DNA from: an uncultured Treponema sp.
GTDB taxonomy: Bacteria > Spirochaetota > Spirochaetia > Treponematales > Treponemataceae
DNA: 14,795 nt
NCBI GenBank assembly: GCA_937885475.1
Contig: CAKZZR010000161.1
Span: forward strand, 1-14,795
Direction of reading: 5' to 3'
Shown here piece by piece: positions 5,002 to 11,397 of the stretch. The notes beneath the pieces were generated by a model that saw only the letters and a program-made list of their open reading frames with translations, was not told where the DNA came from and made no database searches. A program made the translations under genes and the position numbers. The number at the start of each line of letters is the position of its first letter. Position 1 is the first letter of the stretch.

Positions 5002-7515
5002 ATGGAAGAAATCAAAACGCCGGAAGGTGGGTCGGTAATTAGAATTCCGATTGAGGACGAAGTTAAGCAGGCTTACATTGACTATTCGATGTCGGTAATT
5101 GTGCAGAGAGCGTTGCCGGATGTGCGCGACGGTCTTAAGCCGGTTCATCGCCGAATTATGTATGCGATGGACACGCTTCATCTTGCAAGCGGCGGAAAGA
5201 CTAAAAAATGTGCCACAATCGTTGGTGAGGTTCTGGGTCATTACCACCCGCACGGAGACGCTTCTGTTTACGATGCCCTGGTTCGTCTTGGTCAGGATTT
5301 TGCCCAGCGTTACACGACCGTAACTCCACAGGGAAACTTTGGTACAATCGCCGGTGACCCTGCTGCGGCTTACCGATATACCGAAGCAAAGATGTCTAAA
5401 ATTACGGAAGAGATGGTTAGCGACATCAGCAAGAATACCGTTGATATGGTGGCAAACTTTGATGACACCACAAAAGAGCCGAGCGTTCTTCCTGCGGCTT
5501 TTCCGTTCCTTTTGTGTAACGGTACTACGGGTATCGCCGTTGGTATGGCAACGAATATGCCTACCCACAACCTTCGCGAAGTAAGCAGTGCAATTTCTGC
5601 ATATATCGATAATCCTGAAATTTCAATCGATGAGCTTATGACTCATATAAAAGGGCCTGACTTTCCTACAGGTGGAATCATTTACGGCCGCGAGGGAATC
5701 AAAAAGGCTTATCGCACAGGTCGCGGAAAAATCACAATCCGCTCAAAGTTTACTATAGAAACAGACAAGCATGGCCGCGAGTCAATCGTATTCACAGAAG
5801 TTCCGTACGGAATCAACACGACTAACATCATCCGCCGCATAAAGGAACTTGTCCGCGACAAGCAGATTGAAGGAATCGTTGGCGCAAACGACGAGTCTTC
5901 TGACCGTTCAGGTATGCGCCTTGTTGTTGACCTAAAGCGCGGCGCAATCACAAAACTTGTTTTGAACCAGCTTTTTGCAAAGACCGATTTGCAGTCAAAC
6001 TTTGGCGTAATAAACCTTGCGCTTGTTCCGCAGGAAAAAGAAGGCGAACCTCGTTATGATGAGCCTGGACTTCTTACCCTTAAGCCAACTTATCTTAAGC
6101 CGGAAGTCCTGAACCTAAAGCAGCTCATAATGCACTTTGTGAATCACCGAATCGAGGTAATCACCCGCCGCACGATTTACGACCTTAAGGTTGCCCGCCA
6201 CCGAATGCACATTTTGGAAGCGCTCATCACGGCTATCAACAACATTGATGAAGTAATCAAAATCATCAAGGAAAGCCGCGATACCGAGGCCGCAAAACTT
6301 GCTTTGGAAAAACGGTTCAACTTTGACGACGAGCAGGCACAGGCAATCGTTGATATGCAGCTTAAGCGGCTTACACATCTTCAGATTGAGGATTTGCAGA
6401 ATGAAATCAAAGAGCTTCAGGCTTGGATTGATTACCTGGAAGACCTTCTTGAAAACCCAGGAAAGATTCAGGCAAAGATAAAAGAAGAAACAGAAGAGCT
6501 TGCAAAAAAATACGGAGATGACCGTCGCACGGACATCGTTGCCGACGAAGTGGAAGAAATCAACGTTGAGGACATGATCAAAGACGAAGACATGGTCGTA
6601 ATGATTTCTAAGCTTGGTTACATGAAGCGCGTTTCAGTAACTCAGTACAAAAAGCAGGGCAGGGGAGGAACCGGAAGCAACAGCACAAACTTGATCGAAG
6701 ACGATTATATCAATCAGCTGTTCATCGGCTCTACCCACGACCACATTCTTTTTGTTACGAACATGGGCAAGGCTTATTGGATTAAGGTTCACGAGATTCC
6801 GGAAAGTACAAAGAACGCCCGCGGCACAAACATCAAGAGCATGATTGCAATAGGAGCCGACGAGGAAATTACGACCGTCGTAACCTTGCGAGAATTCCGC
6901 GACGACCAGTACCTCTTTATGACCACCGCAAACGGCGTTGTTAAGAAGGTGCAGACAAGTGAATTCAGAAACGCAAAGACCCGCGGAATCATCGGCTTGA
7001 ATTTGCGCGACGGCGACAAGCTTGTGAGCGCGATTCCGACGGACGGAAAGAGCGAGGTTCTTCTTGTTTCACGCCGAGGAAAGGCATTGCGGTTCAGCGA
7101 GGATGATGTTCGTCCGATGGGTCGTGCTAGCAGTGGCATAAAGGGAATGAAGCTTTCTGAAGGAGATGAGATTGCCGGAGCCGTAAAGGTTACGGACGGC
7201 GAGAACGTTCTTCTTCTTACAGAAAAAGGCTATGGCAAACGAGTTGAATTTGCGGACTTTAATCCTCATGGCAGAGGAACTGGCGGACAGAAGATTTTTG
7301 GAAACACAGATGCCCGTGGAGAAATCATCGGTCTTCTTACCGTTAAGGACGATGATGAGATTGTCTGCATGACAAGCCAAGGCAAGACTTTGCGCGTTAC
7401 TGCAAATACGATTAATCTACAGGGCTCGGGTTCTACAGGAGTTAAGGTTGTAAGAATTTCTGATCCTGATTTTTTGGTAGGAGTTGATAAAGTACCAGAG
7501 AATAATGACGAATAA
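5002..7515 (+). CDS. gyrA: DNA gyrase subunit A
   Basis: This 837-residue protein matches GyrA throughout. It cuts and religates DNA in the A2B2 gyrase complex to introduce negative supercoils. The N-terminal breakage-reunion domain begins V-K-Q-A-Y-I-D-Y-S-M-S-V-I-V-Q-R-A-L-P-D. The active-site tyrosine is Y126 in Y-R-Y-T-E-A-K. The quinolone region reads H-P-H-G-D-A87-S-V-Y-D91, with alanine where E. coli has Ser83. Residues about 460-500 form the coiled coil. The C-terminal pinwheel includes a GyrA box variant Q-G-R-G-G-T-G at 552-558, which separates gyrase from ParC. The start has AGGAAA upstream. gyrB is not adjacent. The 3' side opens into the gene-free partition region. The leader of about 185 nt with hairpins may matter for regulation. 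Confidence 0.97.
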   Translation: MEEIKTPEGGSVIRIPIEDEVKQAYIDYSMSVIVQRALPDVRDGLKPVHRRIMYAMDTLHLASGGKTKKCATIVGEVLGHYHPHGDASVYDALVRLGQDFAQRYTTVTPQGNFGTIAGDPAAAYRYTEAKMSKITEEMVSDISKNTVDMVANFDDTTKEPSVLPAAFPFLLCNGTTGIAVGMATNMPTHNLREVSSAISAYIDNPEISIDELMTHIKGPDFPTGGIIYGREGIKKAYRTGRGKITIRSKFTIETDKHGRESIVFTEVPYGINTTNIIRRIKELVRDKQIEGIVGANDESSDRSGMRLVVDLKRGAITKLVLNQLFAKTDLQSNFGVINLALVPQEKEGEPRYDEPGLLTLKPTYLKPEVLNLKQLIMHFVNHRIEVITRRTIYDLKVARHRMHILEALITAINNIDEVIKIIKESRDTEAAKLALEKRFNFDDEQAQAIVDMQLKRLTHLQIEDLQNEIKELQAWIDYLEDLLENPGKIQAKIKEETEELAKKYGDDRRTDIVADEVEEINVEDMIKDEDMVVMISKLGYMKRVSVTQYKKQGRGGTGSNSTNLIEDDYINQLFIGSTHDHILFVTNMGKAYWIKVHEIPESTKNARGTNIKSMIAIGADEEITTVVTLREFRDDQYLFMTTANGVVKKVQTSEFRNAKTRGIIGLNLRDGDKLVSAIPTDGKSEVLLVSRRGKALRFSEDDVRPMGRASSGIKGMKLSEGDEIAGAVKVTDGENVLLLTEKGYGKRVEFADFNPHGRGTGGQKIFGNTDARGEIIGLLTVKDDDEIVCMTSQGKTLRVTANTINLQGSGSTGVKVVRISDPDFLVGVDKVPENNDE

Positions 7516-7588
7516 TTCTTTGTATTACAAGGAATTATAAATTATGTATTTTGTTATGTTATAAAGAGTTATAAAATTCTTTTTAATG

Positions 7589-7617
7589 ATGACAAAATAA
7601 TTTTAATATTATATACT
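7589..7617 (+). promoter_or_regulatory. promoter of a short transcript downstream of gyrA
   Basis: ATGACA (7589-7594) and TATACT (7612-7617) each match the sigma-70 consensus at five of six positions and are 17 bp apart. The start point would be near 7624. Confidence 0.6.
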
Positions 7618-7623
7618 TGCAAT

Positions 7624-7700
7624 AGGGTTAGTTGAATTTCAACTGGGGAATTTTTAATTCATCAGGCAAAGCCAGTCAATTTTTTTTGACTGGCTTTTAT
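7624..7700 (+). ncRNA. candidate small RNA of about 75 nt
   Basis: The segment runs from the predicted start point to a strong terminator and contains no start codon with a usable frame. It holds a small hairpin GTTGAA-T-TTCAAC near 7631-7643, a single-stranded purine-rich stretch, and the terminator stem. A free-standing promoter plus terminator with nothing between them is the typical layout of a bacterial sRNA. It could instead be leftover from a lost gene. Confidence 0.45.
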
Positions 7701-7704
7701 TTTT
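7668..7704 (+). terminator. strong Rho-independent terminator
   Basis: The 12-bp perfect arms AAAGCCAGTCAA (7668-7679) and TTGACTGGCTTT (7686-7697) have a 6-T loop and are followed by TTTTATTTTTT. It would end the candidate sRNA and any gyrA readthrough. Closer to the gyrA stop, 7513-7535 forms another stem (AATTCTTTGT/ACAAGGAATT with one G-U pair) but without a T-run. Confidence 0.85.
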
Positions 7705-7738
7705 TCCTTTCACTATTCCACGATAATAGCTTAAAAAC

Positions 7739-7770
7739 TTATCCACAAATTTTCCCCAAATTGTGGATAA
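7739..7770. other. pair of perfect DnaA boxes in inverted orientation
   Basis: TTATCCACA at 7739-7747 and its complement TGTGGATAA at 7762-7770 are both exact matches to the DnaA consensus box. They form an inverted repeat with 13-bp arms (AACTTATCCACAA). No other exact box is visible in the surrounding gene-free region. Together with the three parS-like sites downstream they suggest initiator-protein binding, at an origin or as a regulatory DnaA site. Confidence 0.7.
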
Positions 7771-7805
7771 GTTGTGTCTAAATCTTATTTCAAGTCAACA
7801 AGCTT

Positions 7806-7864
7806 GCTTCAAGCGTCAGAGTTTTGCTGGCACCCAACGAAGGAATTAAATCCTCCGCGCGAAT
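7806..7864 (-). repeat. dispersed repeat, copy A
   Basis: Read on the minus strand this begins ATTCGCGCGGAGGATTTAAT and ends GACGCTTGAAGC. It aligns with copies B (7919) and C (13301) through the blocks GCGGAGG-TTAAT and GACGCTTG. It is inverted relative to copy B, with the first parS-like site between them. Confidence 0.55.
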
Positions 7865-7875
7865 AAAAAAAATAG

Positions 7876-7893
7876 ATGTTTCACATGAAACAT
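7876..7893. other. parS-like centromere site 1
   Basis: ATGTTTCACATGAAACAT contains the 16-mer TGTTTCACATGAAACA, which matches the ParB-binding consensus TGTTTCACGTGAAACA at 15 of 16 positions. The only change is G to A in the central CG. Confidence 0.8.
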
Positions 7894-7918
7894 TGAGATT
7901 TTAACGATGAGAAAAATT

Positions 7919-7995
7919 ATTCGTGCGGAGGGTCTAATCCCTTTGGGCTGTAAGCAGTACCCCGACGCTTGCGTCGTATAAAGGGTATTAGACCC
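7919..7995 (+). repeat. dispersed repeat, copy B, forming a long stem
   Basis: The left part, GCGGAGGGTCTAATCC followed by GGCTG-AAGCAGTACCCCG, matches copy C at 13301. The whole folds: GGGTCTAATCCCTTT (7930-7944) pairs with 7980-7995 (AAAGGG-T-ATTAGACCC) with one bulged base. An inner tight hairpin CGACGC-TT-GCGTCG lies at 7963-7976. Confidence 0.65.
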
Positions 7996-8013
7996 GACTG
8001 CAATACCTTATAA

Positions 8014-8052
8014 GAACGAACGATACCCCGCTGCTTGTGTCGGGGTTCGTTC
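8014..8052. repeat. hairpin next to repeat B
   Basis: Arms GAACGAA (8014-8020) plus CCCCG (8026-8030) pair with CGGGG (8041-8045) plus TTCGTTC (8046-8052), with a 5-base bulge. No T-run follows. The CCCCG-CTGCTTGTGT-CGGGG part echoes the CCCCGACGCTTGCGTCG of repeat B. Confidence 0.55.
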
Positions 8053-8126
8053 ATTGAAAACAGATGTTCATTTTTTTGTTAGGAAAAAAATCAAAATAAT
8101 AAAAAAGAATCCTGGCGTATAAAAGG

Positions 8127-8144
8127 ATGTTTCACATGAAACAT
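8127..8144. other. parS-like centromere site 2
   Basis: This is an identical 18-mer to site 1 (ATGTTTCACATGAAACAT), in the same orientation, 251 bp downstream. Confidence 0.8.
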
Positions 8145-8240
8145 TCTTTTATATTTACTTAATTGTGTTTTTTTATTTTCCGTAAAAGAAAAACTGTGAG
8201 AACTAAATTCCTTAAATACATATCATAAAATCGAAATCTC

Positions 8241-8258
8241 ATGTTTCATGTGAAACAT
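8241..8258. other. parS-like centromere site 3
   Basis: ATGTTTCATGTGAAACAT is the exact reverse complement of sites 1 and 2. The segment between and beyond sites 2 and 3 is very AT-rich and holds no gene up to the TonB receptor stop at 8432. Confidence 0.8.
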
Positions 8259-8405
8259 ATTAGCAATTCTATAACATACGATTTTTCATTAGTTCTATAT
8301 CATTTTTTTAGCAATTAAAAAACAACCGTTAGTTTTTATTTTGCCTAACTACCGGTTCTAAAAAAAAACTAATCTTCAAAATAAATTTTTTCGATATTTT
8401 CTGAT

Positions 8406-8413
8406 GGGGGGGG
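8406..8413. repeat. 8-base poly-G tract downstream of the TonB receptor stop
   Basis: Eight consecutive G on the plus strand lie 18 bp past the 3' end of the minus-strand receptor gene. Such tracts can vary in length, but here it is outside any promoter or coding region that I can recognise. Confidence 0.6.
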
Positions 8414-8431
8414 TGCTTGTCTAAATTTGTT

Positions 8432-10399
8432 CTACCACTTTGCCTTAATGCCAGCTGTAAGACTTGCTCTTGGCATTGGATAATCTGGAATTGAAATATA
8501 GTCGGTGTTCAATATGTTGTCGATTCGTAAGTAAGGTATGCAGTGCGTCCATAAGGTTAGTTCTGCGCTTGCATTAAAAAGACAATACGGCTTAACATAG
8601 TATAAATTCATATTTGACGTATAGCGCTTTCCTGTATAATTTGCCTCAAAATTTATGTCTGCAACAGAAAGGTGCAAATTTATAATAACGGAGGCGACAA
8701 TATCCGGAGTCCACATTATATGCTTTTTGTAGGTGAGTTTATTTGATTCGTCTAACAATATGTTGTACAGATATTCAAAATTGCCGCGCAATGTAACTAC
8801 TTCAAAAAAAGTTTTTTCTGCGGAAATGTTCATTCCAGCGTAAAATGCAGATGCAATATTCTGTGGCATCCATTTTTTACTATTTTGCGCCCATTGTATT
8901 TTTTGCTCATAATAGTTTGTATAAAAGCACATAGAGAAGGGAATGAAAATATTTTTTGCATTGAAGGTTATTTCTGCGCCCCAGCCCTTTTCTGGCTTAA
9001 GATTTGGATTTCCGGATGTAGTGTCGGACTCTGCCCAATACAAATCGTCCATATTCGGAAACTGAATCATTCGATAACCGTTCAATAGAATTTCGAGATA
9101 AAAAAAATCTGCCGAAAATCCAATCTTTGGCAAAAAAGCCGCATTCTTGCCGCTTACCTTTATTGCTTGCGGCAAGCTGACTGCAAAATGCCTTCCAAAA
9201 AACAATTTTGTAGTTTCCTTTAGGCTGGCAGAAAAAATAGTGTGAATTCCGTCGTCAGTTGAATTTAAATGAGAAACAGCAAGATTCATTCCGAGCGATT
9301 CATTTAAAAAGGAATTTCCAAAAAAATTAATTTCGTGAACGTTTGAAACCGTGTTCAGATAATGCTTGCTTTCAGCGCCATTTTCCTCATAAAAACGGGT
9401 GCTGCTTATCCAGGAGGTCGTATTGTTCATTGAGCAAAAACGGTTTATTGATGGAAAGTTCAAATTGAACGAAAGATTGTTATCATAATCCTGCTGAATT
9501 CCGTTTGCGATGGAAGTTTCAACATTCGGAGTGTTTTTATAGCCGGCGTACGCAATATCGTTTATGGACCAACTGCTTCCGTTGCTAAAAAAATGACTTA
9601 CCCGCGAGGACACCTGACCGTCGTACACATCAGAGTTTTTTCGTTCCCCGGTTGTGTTCTTGTACGTCTTGTACAGATATTTATTCTGCGCTTCCGTTAG
9701 TTTTATGTTCGATTTAAAAAAAGTATTTTCCGAAAACTGTCCATTGTATCCAAATGCAAGCGAAACCATATCAACAGGCATGTTTTTATTAAAAAACGTT
9801 TTTGCAAAAATGTCAGAAAAAAAACTGTGTCCAATGGCTTGCTTTTTTGTCGTAATATAAATAAAGCCCGCCACTGCATCTTCCGCAGAAATGGATTCCG
9901 TAAAGCCGCCGCGCACAATCTCAATTTTTTCAATGTCATTTACATTCAGCGTCGTAAAGTCAAACGTTCCGTACTGAGGATTGTTTACGCAAACGCCGTC
10001 AATCACAACCCGCACCGTCTCGTCCGTAAATCCGCGGATAGAAGGCTTTTGCTCCAAGCCGTAAGTTCCATAAGATAAAATCTGAATTCCCGCTGCCTGA
10101 AACAACGACGGTAAATCGGCGATGTGCATTTTTTCAATTTCGTCGGCTGTGTATATCTGGCGCTGCTCCACAACCGGGCTGTCAACATAGGTGAACAAAT
10201 GCGGCAATTTTGCTTGAGGCGCTGAATCTTCCTGCAGGAGGGGGAAGTCTCCCCCTCGCTCCAGCCCTTCGCCCGCAGGCGGGCTTTGGTCTTGCGCTAC
10301 CCCCACTGCGGGCTCAGTCGCCGCCCGCAACGCCTGCTCATTCTGCGCATAGCAAAAACCAGAGAACAATGCAAAAATAATTACAAGGATTTTTTTCAT
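8432..10399 (-). CDS. TonB-dependent outer-membrane receptor, BtuB-like (predicted cobalamin uptake)
   Basis: The 655-residue protein starts M-K-K-I-L-V-I-I-F-A and has a signal peptide cleaved near Y-A-Q (residues 18-19). The plug domain spans about 75-185: A-D-L-P-S-L-F-Q-A-A-G, P-S-I-R-G-F (119-124), V-V-I-D-G-V, I-E-K-I-E-I-V-R-G-G and I-Y-I-T-T-K. The rest is a beta-barrel ending in a terminal tryptophan (K-A-K-W), as expected for BAM-assembled proteins. Substrate is inferred from the cobalamin riboswitch upstream of the preceding gene. Such receptors need TonB-ExbBD, not in the window. Residues 27-57 are encoded by a GC-rich palindromic insertion. The ATG has no clear ribosome-binding site and follows a terminator directly, so expression may depend on readthrough. 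Iron-chelate uptake is the alternative. Confidence 0.88.
   Translation of the reverse strand: MKKILVIIFALFSGFCYAQNEQALRAATEPAVGVAQDQSPPAGEGLERGGDFPLLQEDSAPQAKLPHLFTYVDSPVVEQRQIYTADEIEKMHIADLPSLFQAAGIQILSYGTYGLEQKPSIRGFTDETVRVVIDGVCVNNPQYGTFDFTTLNVNDIEKIEIVRGGFTESISAEDAVAGFIYITTKKQAIGHSFFSDIFAKTFFNKNMPVDMVSLAFGYNGQFSENTFFKSNIKLTEAQNKYLYKTYKNTTGERKNSDVYDGQVSSRVSHFFSNGSSWSINDIAYAGYKNTPNVETSIANGIQQDYDNNLSFNLNFPSINRFCSMNNTTSWISSTRFYEENGAESKHYLNTVSNVHEINFFGNSFLNESLGMNLAVSHLNSTDDGIHTIFSASLKETTKLFFGRHFAVSLPQAIKVSGKNAAFLPKIGFSADFFYLEILLNGYRMIQFPNMDDLYWAESDTTSGNPNLKPEKGWGAEITFNAKNIFIPFSMCFYTNYYEQKIQWAQNSKKWMPQNIASAFYAGMNISAEKTFFEVVTLRGNFEYLYNILLDESNKLTYKKHIMWTPDIVASVIINLHLSVADINFEANYTGKRYTSNMNLYYVKPYCLFNASAELTLWTHCIPYLRIDNILNTDYISIPDYPMPRASLTAGIKAKW
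10231..10320 (-). repeat. GC-rich palindromic element inserted in frame in the receptor gene
   Basis: These 90 bases are about 71% G+C, against about 38% in a 60-base sample of the same gene. They contain GAGGGGGA-AGTC-TCCCCCTC (10238-10257) and GCCCGC-AG-GCGGGC (10271-10284). They encode residues 27-57, including S-P-P-A-G-E-G-L-E-R-G-G-D-F-P, a low-complexity stretch between the signal peptide and plug. The reading frame is kept open. This recalls the in-frame palindromic elements of Rickettsia genes, by analogy only. Confidence 0.6.
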
Positions 10400-10401
10400 A
10401 A

Positions 10402-10428
10402 ATAAAAACGGCGGTCAAGATGACCGCC
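10402..10428 (-). terminator. terminator between the lipoprotein and the TonB receptor
   Basis: On the minus strand GGCGGTCA-TCT-TGACCGCC (10428-10410) is followed by GTTTTTATTT, which runs up to the receptor ATG at 10399. The A-run on the other side makes it potentially bidirectional. It would reduce receptor expression relative to the lipoprotein. Confidence 0.8.
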
Positions 10429-10448
10429 AAAAAATTCTAATGTATTTT

Positions 10449-11009
10449 TTATTGCTTTGCGCAGTCAGAATAGAAAGCAAAGTATCCGTTTTCAATTGTA
10501 AATTCCTGAATAGCTTCTGCAAGTGTATCAGTTGAAGACTTTTTTCCATAAGCACCGGATATAGAAATTGAATTCGATGTTAAATCTTTGTATGCGATTG
10601 CATACCATTTTCCAACATCTGGAGCTACATTAGGATCGGAAGAATAGGAAGAAAAGTCTGCATTTGCTGCCTTTGTATATTTGATGTAAATATATCCTGC
10701 TGTATCAGATGTTTTTAAAACATAAGTATCGCTACCTTCATAGCTTTCATAGGATACACCTTCAGTATTTTCACCATAATTTTTAAAAGCATTCTCTGAG
10801 ATTTCGTAGTAAGATTTTCCATAACTAGAGTCAAGCCACGTTCCAATCAAAGTTGAATCAGGTTTTGAGGCTCCGCCCAAGTATACATATACATATTCTG
10901 TTTCAGTTTCCTGCTTACAAGAAACAAATCCAACTGTAAGGGTGAACAGAACCAACAAAGAGGCAATCAGGGTGGTTGCGCGGGTAAAAGAGAAGCGTGT
11001 GCTTTTCAT
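10449..11009 (-). CDS. unrecognised lipoprotein under cobalamin riboswitch control
   Basis: The start is set at 11009 (M-K-S-T-R-F-S-F), which has GGAG a few bases upstream. A longer open frame from 11201 is rejected because its first 64 codons are the riboswitch. The 186-residue product has a basic start, a hydrophobic core (L-I-A-S-L-L-V-L-F-T-L) and lipobox F-V-S-C, giving a lipidated cysteine near residue 31. The mature part is rich in S, Y, T and G, with short alternating stretches (S-Y-Y-E-I-S, Y-V-L-K-T-S, Y-I-Y-I-K-Y) that suggest a small beta-sandwich or barrel. I do not recognise its family. It is the first gene after the riboswitch and lies ahead of the TonB receptor, so a surface or periplasmic B12-binding accessory is a reasonable inference. 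A terminator follows 20 bp after the stop. Confidence 0.78.
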   Translation of the reverse strand: MKSTRFSFTRATTLIASLLVLFTLTVGFVSCKQETETEYVYVYLGGASKPDSTLIGTWLDSSYGKSYYEISENAFKNYGENTEGVSYESYEGSDTYVLKTSDTAGYIYIKYTKAANADFSSYSSDPNVAPDVGKWYAIAYKDLTSNSISISGAYGKKSSTDTLAEAIQEFTIENGYFAFYSDCAKQ

Positions 11010-11019
11010 GTGTGTCTCC

Positions 11020-11044
11020 GGAATCCAGGGCTTGAGTAGATTCC
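11020..11044 (-). promoter_or_regulatory. stem next to the lipoprotein ribosome-binding site (possible expression platform)
   Basis: GGAATC and GATTCC (11020-11025 and 11039-11044) form a stem whose 3' arm abuts the GGAGA ribosome-binding site of the lipoprotein gene. This would suit translational control by the upstream riboswitch. A perfect 18-bp palindrome (GAGGATTTTAAAATCCTC, 11076-11093) lies between the aptamer and this stem. Confidence 0.45.
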
Positions 11045-11097
11045 AAATTAAGTTTTCCTTTCCATACGGAAGGAAGAGGATTTTAAAATCCTCGCGT

Positions 11098-11265
11098 GTA
11101 CCAAAGTTTCCTGGCTCCGGAACGTGCTTCTGCCTTCCCGCGGTTACGCAGTGGCTGTTTCTACACATAGAAGCACGATTTCTTCCGTTACAGTTGCTCA
11201 TCCAGCTCAGGCTTTGTTTGACTAACGCTCGTTAGTTTGGCGCTCCTGATTCCATTGAAATACAT
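11098..11265 (-). promoter_or_regulatory. cobalamin (B12) riboswitch
   Basis: Reading the minus strand, the conserved blocks of the cobalamin aptamer occur in order: TTTCAATGGAATCAGGAG, GCAACTGTAACGG (11197-11185), GCCACTGC (11155-11148), GGGAAGGC (11139-11132) and the B12-box region GGAGCCAGGAAACTTTGG (11118-11101). A 9-bp perfect stem, CGTGCTTCT with AGAAGCACG (11123-11131 and 11169-11177), encloses the GCCACTG and GGGAAGGC motifs as the aptamer fold requires. Between the first block and CCTGAGCTG sits a palindromic insert (11221-11236). Cobalamin binding normally shuts off the downstream gene. It controls the lipoprotein and, through readthrough, the TonB receptor. Confidence 0.88.
11221..11236. 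repeat. palindromic insert within the riboswitch
   Basis: ACTAACG-CT-CGTTAGT is a near-perfect palindrome. Thirteen bases overlapping its right half (CGCTCGTTAGTTT, 11226-11238) recur at 4759-4771. It occupies a peripheral, length-variable part of the aptamer. Confidence 0.55.
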
Positions 11266-11332
11266 CGTGCTAATTCTATAGTTTTTCCATAGGAATTTAA
11301 ATAGGGTGCGCGGGGTTTAGTAGGACAAACAC

Positions 11333-11338
11333 ATTATA
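11333..11338 (-). promoter_or_regulatory. -10 of the riboswitch transcript
   Basis: The minus strand reads TATAAT here, a perfect -10, about 70 bp ahead of the aptamer. The -35 region is weak. Confidence 0.5.
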
Positions 11339-11397
11339 AAACATCAGAATAAAAAACTGGTGTTTTCAAAACAGAAAAATAATGATAAAACAATACC

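Noticed and set aside
4848..5042. 64-codon plus-strand frame starting at TTG before gyrA
   Set aside because: Its peptide (LRWLSLSKSRNH) is the translation of the dispersed hairpin repeat and it overlaps the gyrA start in another frame.
4816..5568. 250-codon minus-strand open frame
   Set aside because: It is antisense to the gyrA leader and the conserved gyrA N-terminus and shows no domain pattern.
8406..8413. Poly-G tract as a phase-variation switch
   Set aside because: It lies downstream of the receptor stop, outside any promoter or reading frame I can see, so length changes would have no evident effect.
11010..11201. N-terminal extension of the lipoprotein
   Set aside because: The DNA is the cobalamin aptamer and leader; the extension would bury the signal peptide, and a good ribosome-binding site precedes 11009.
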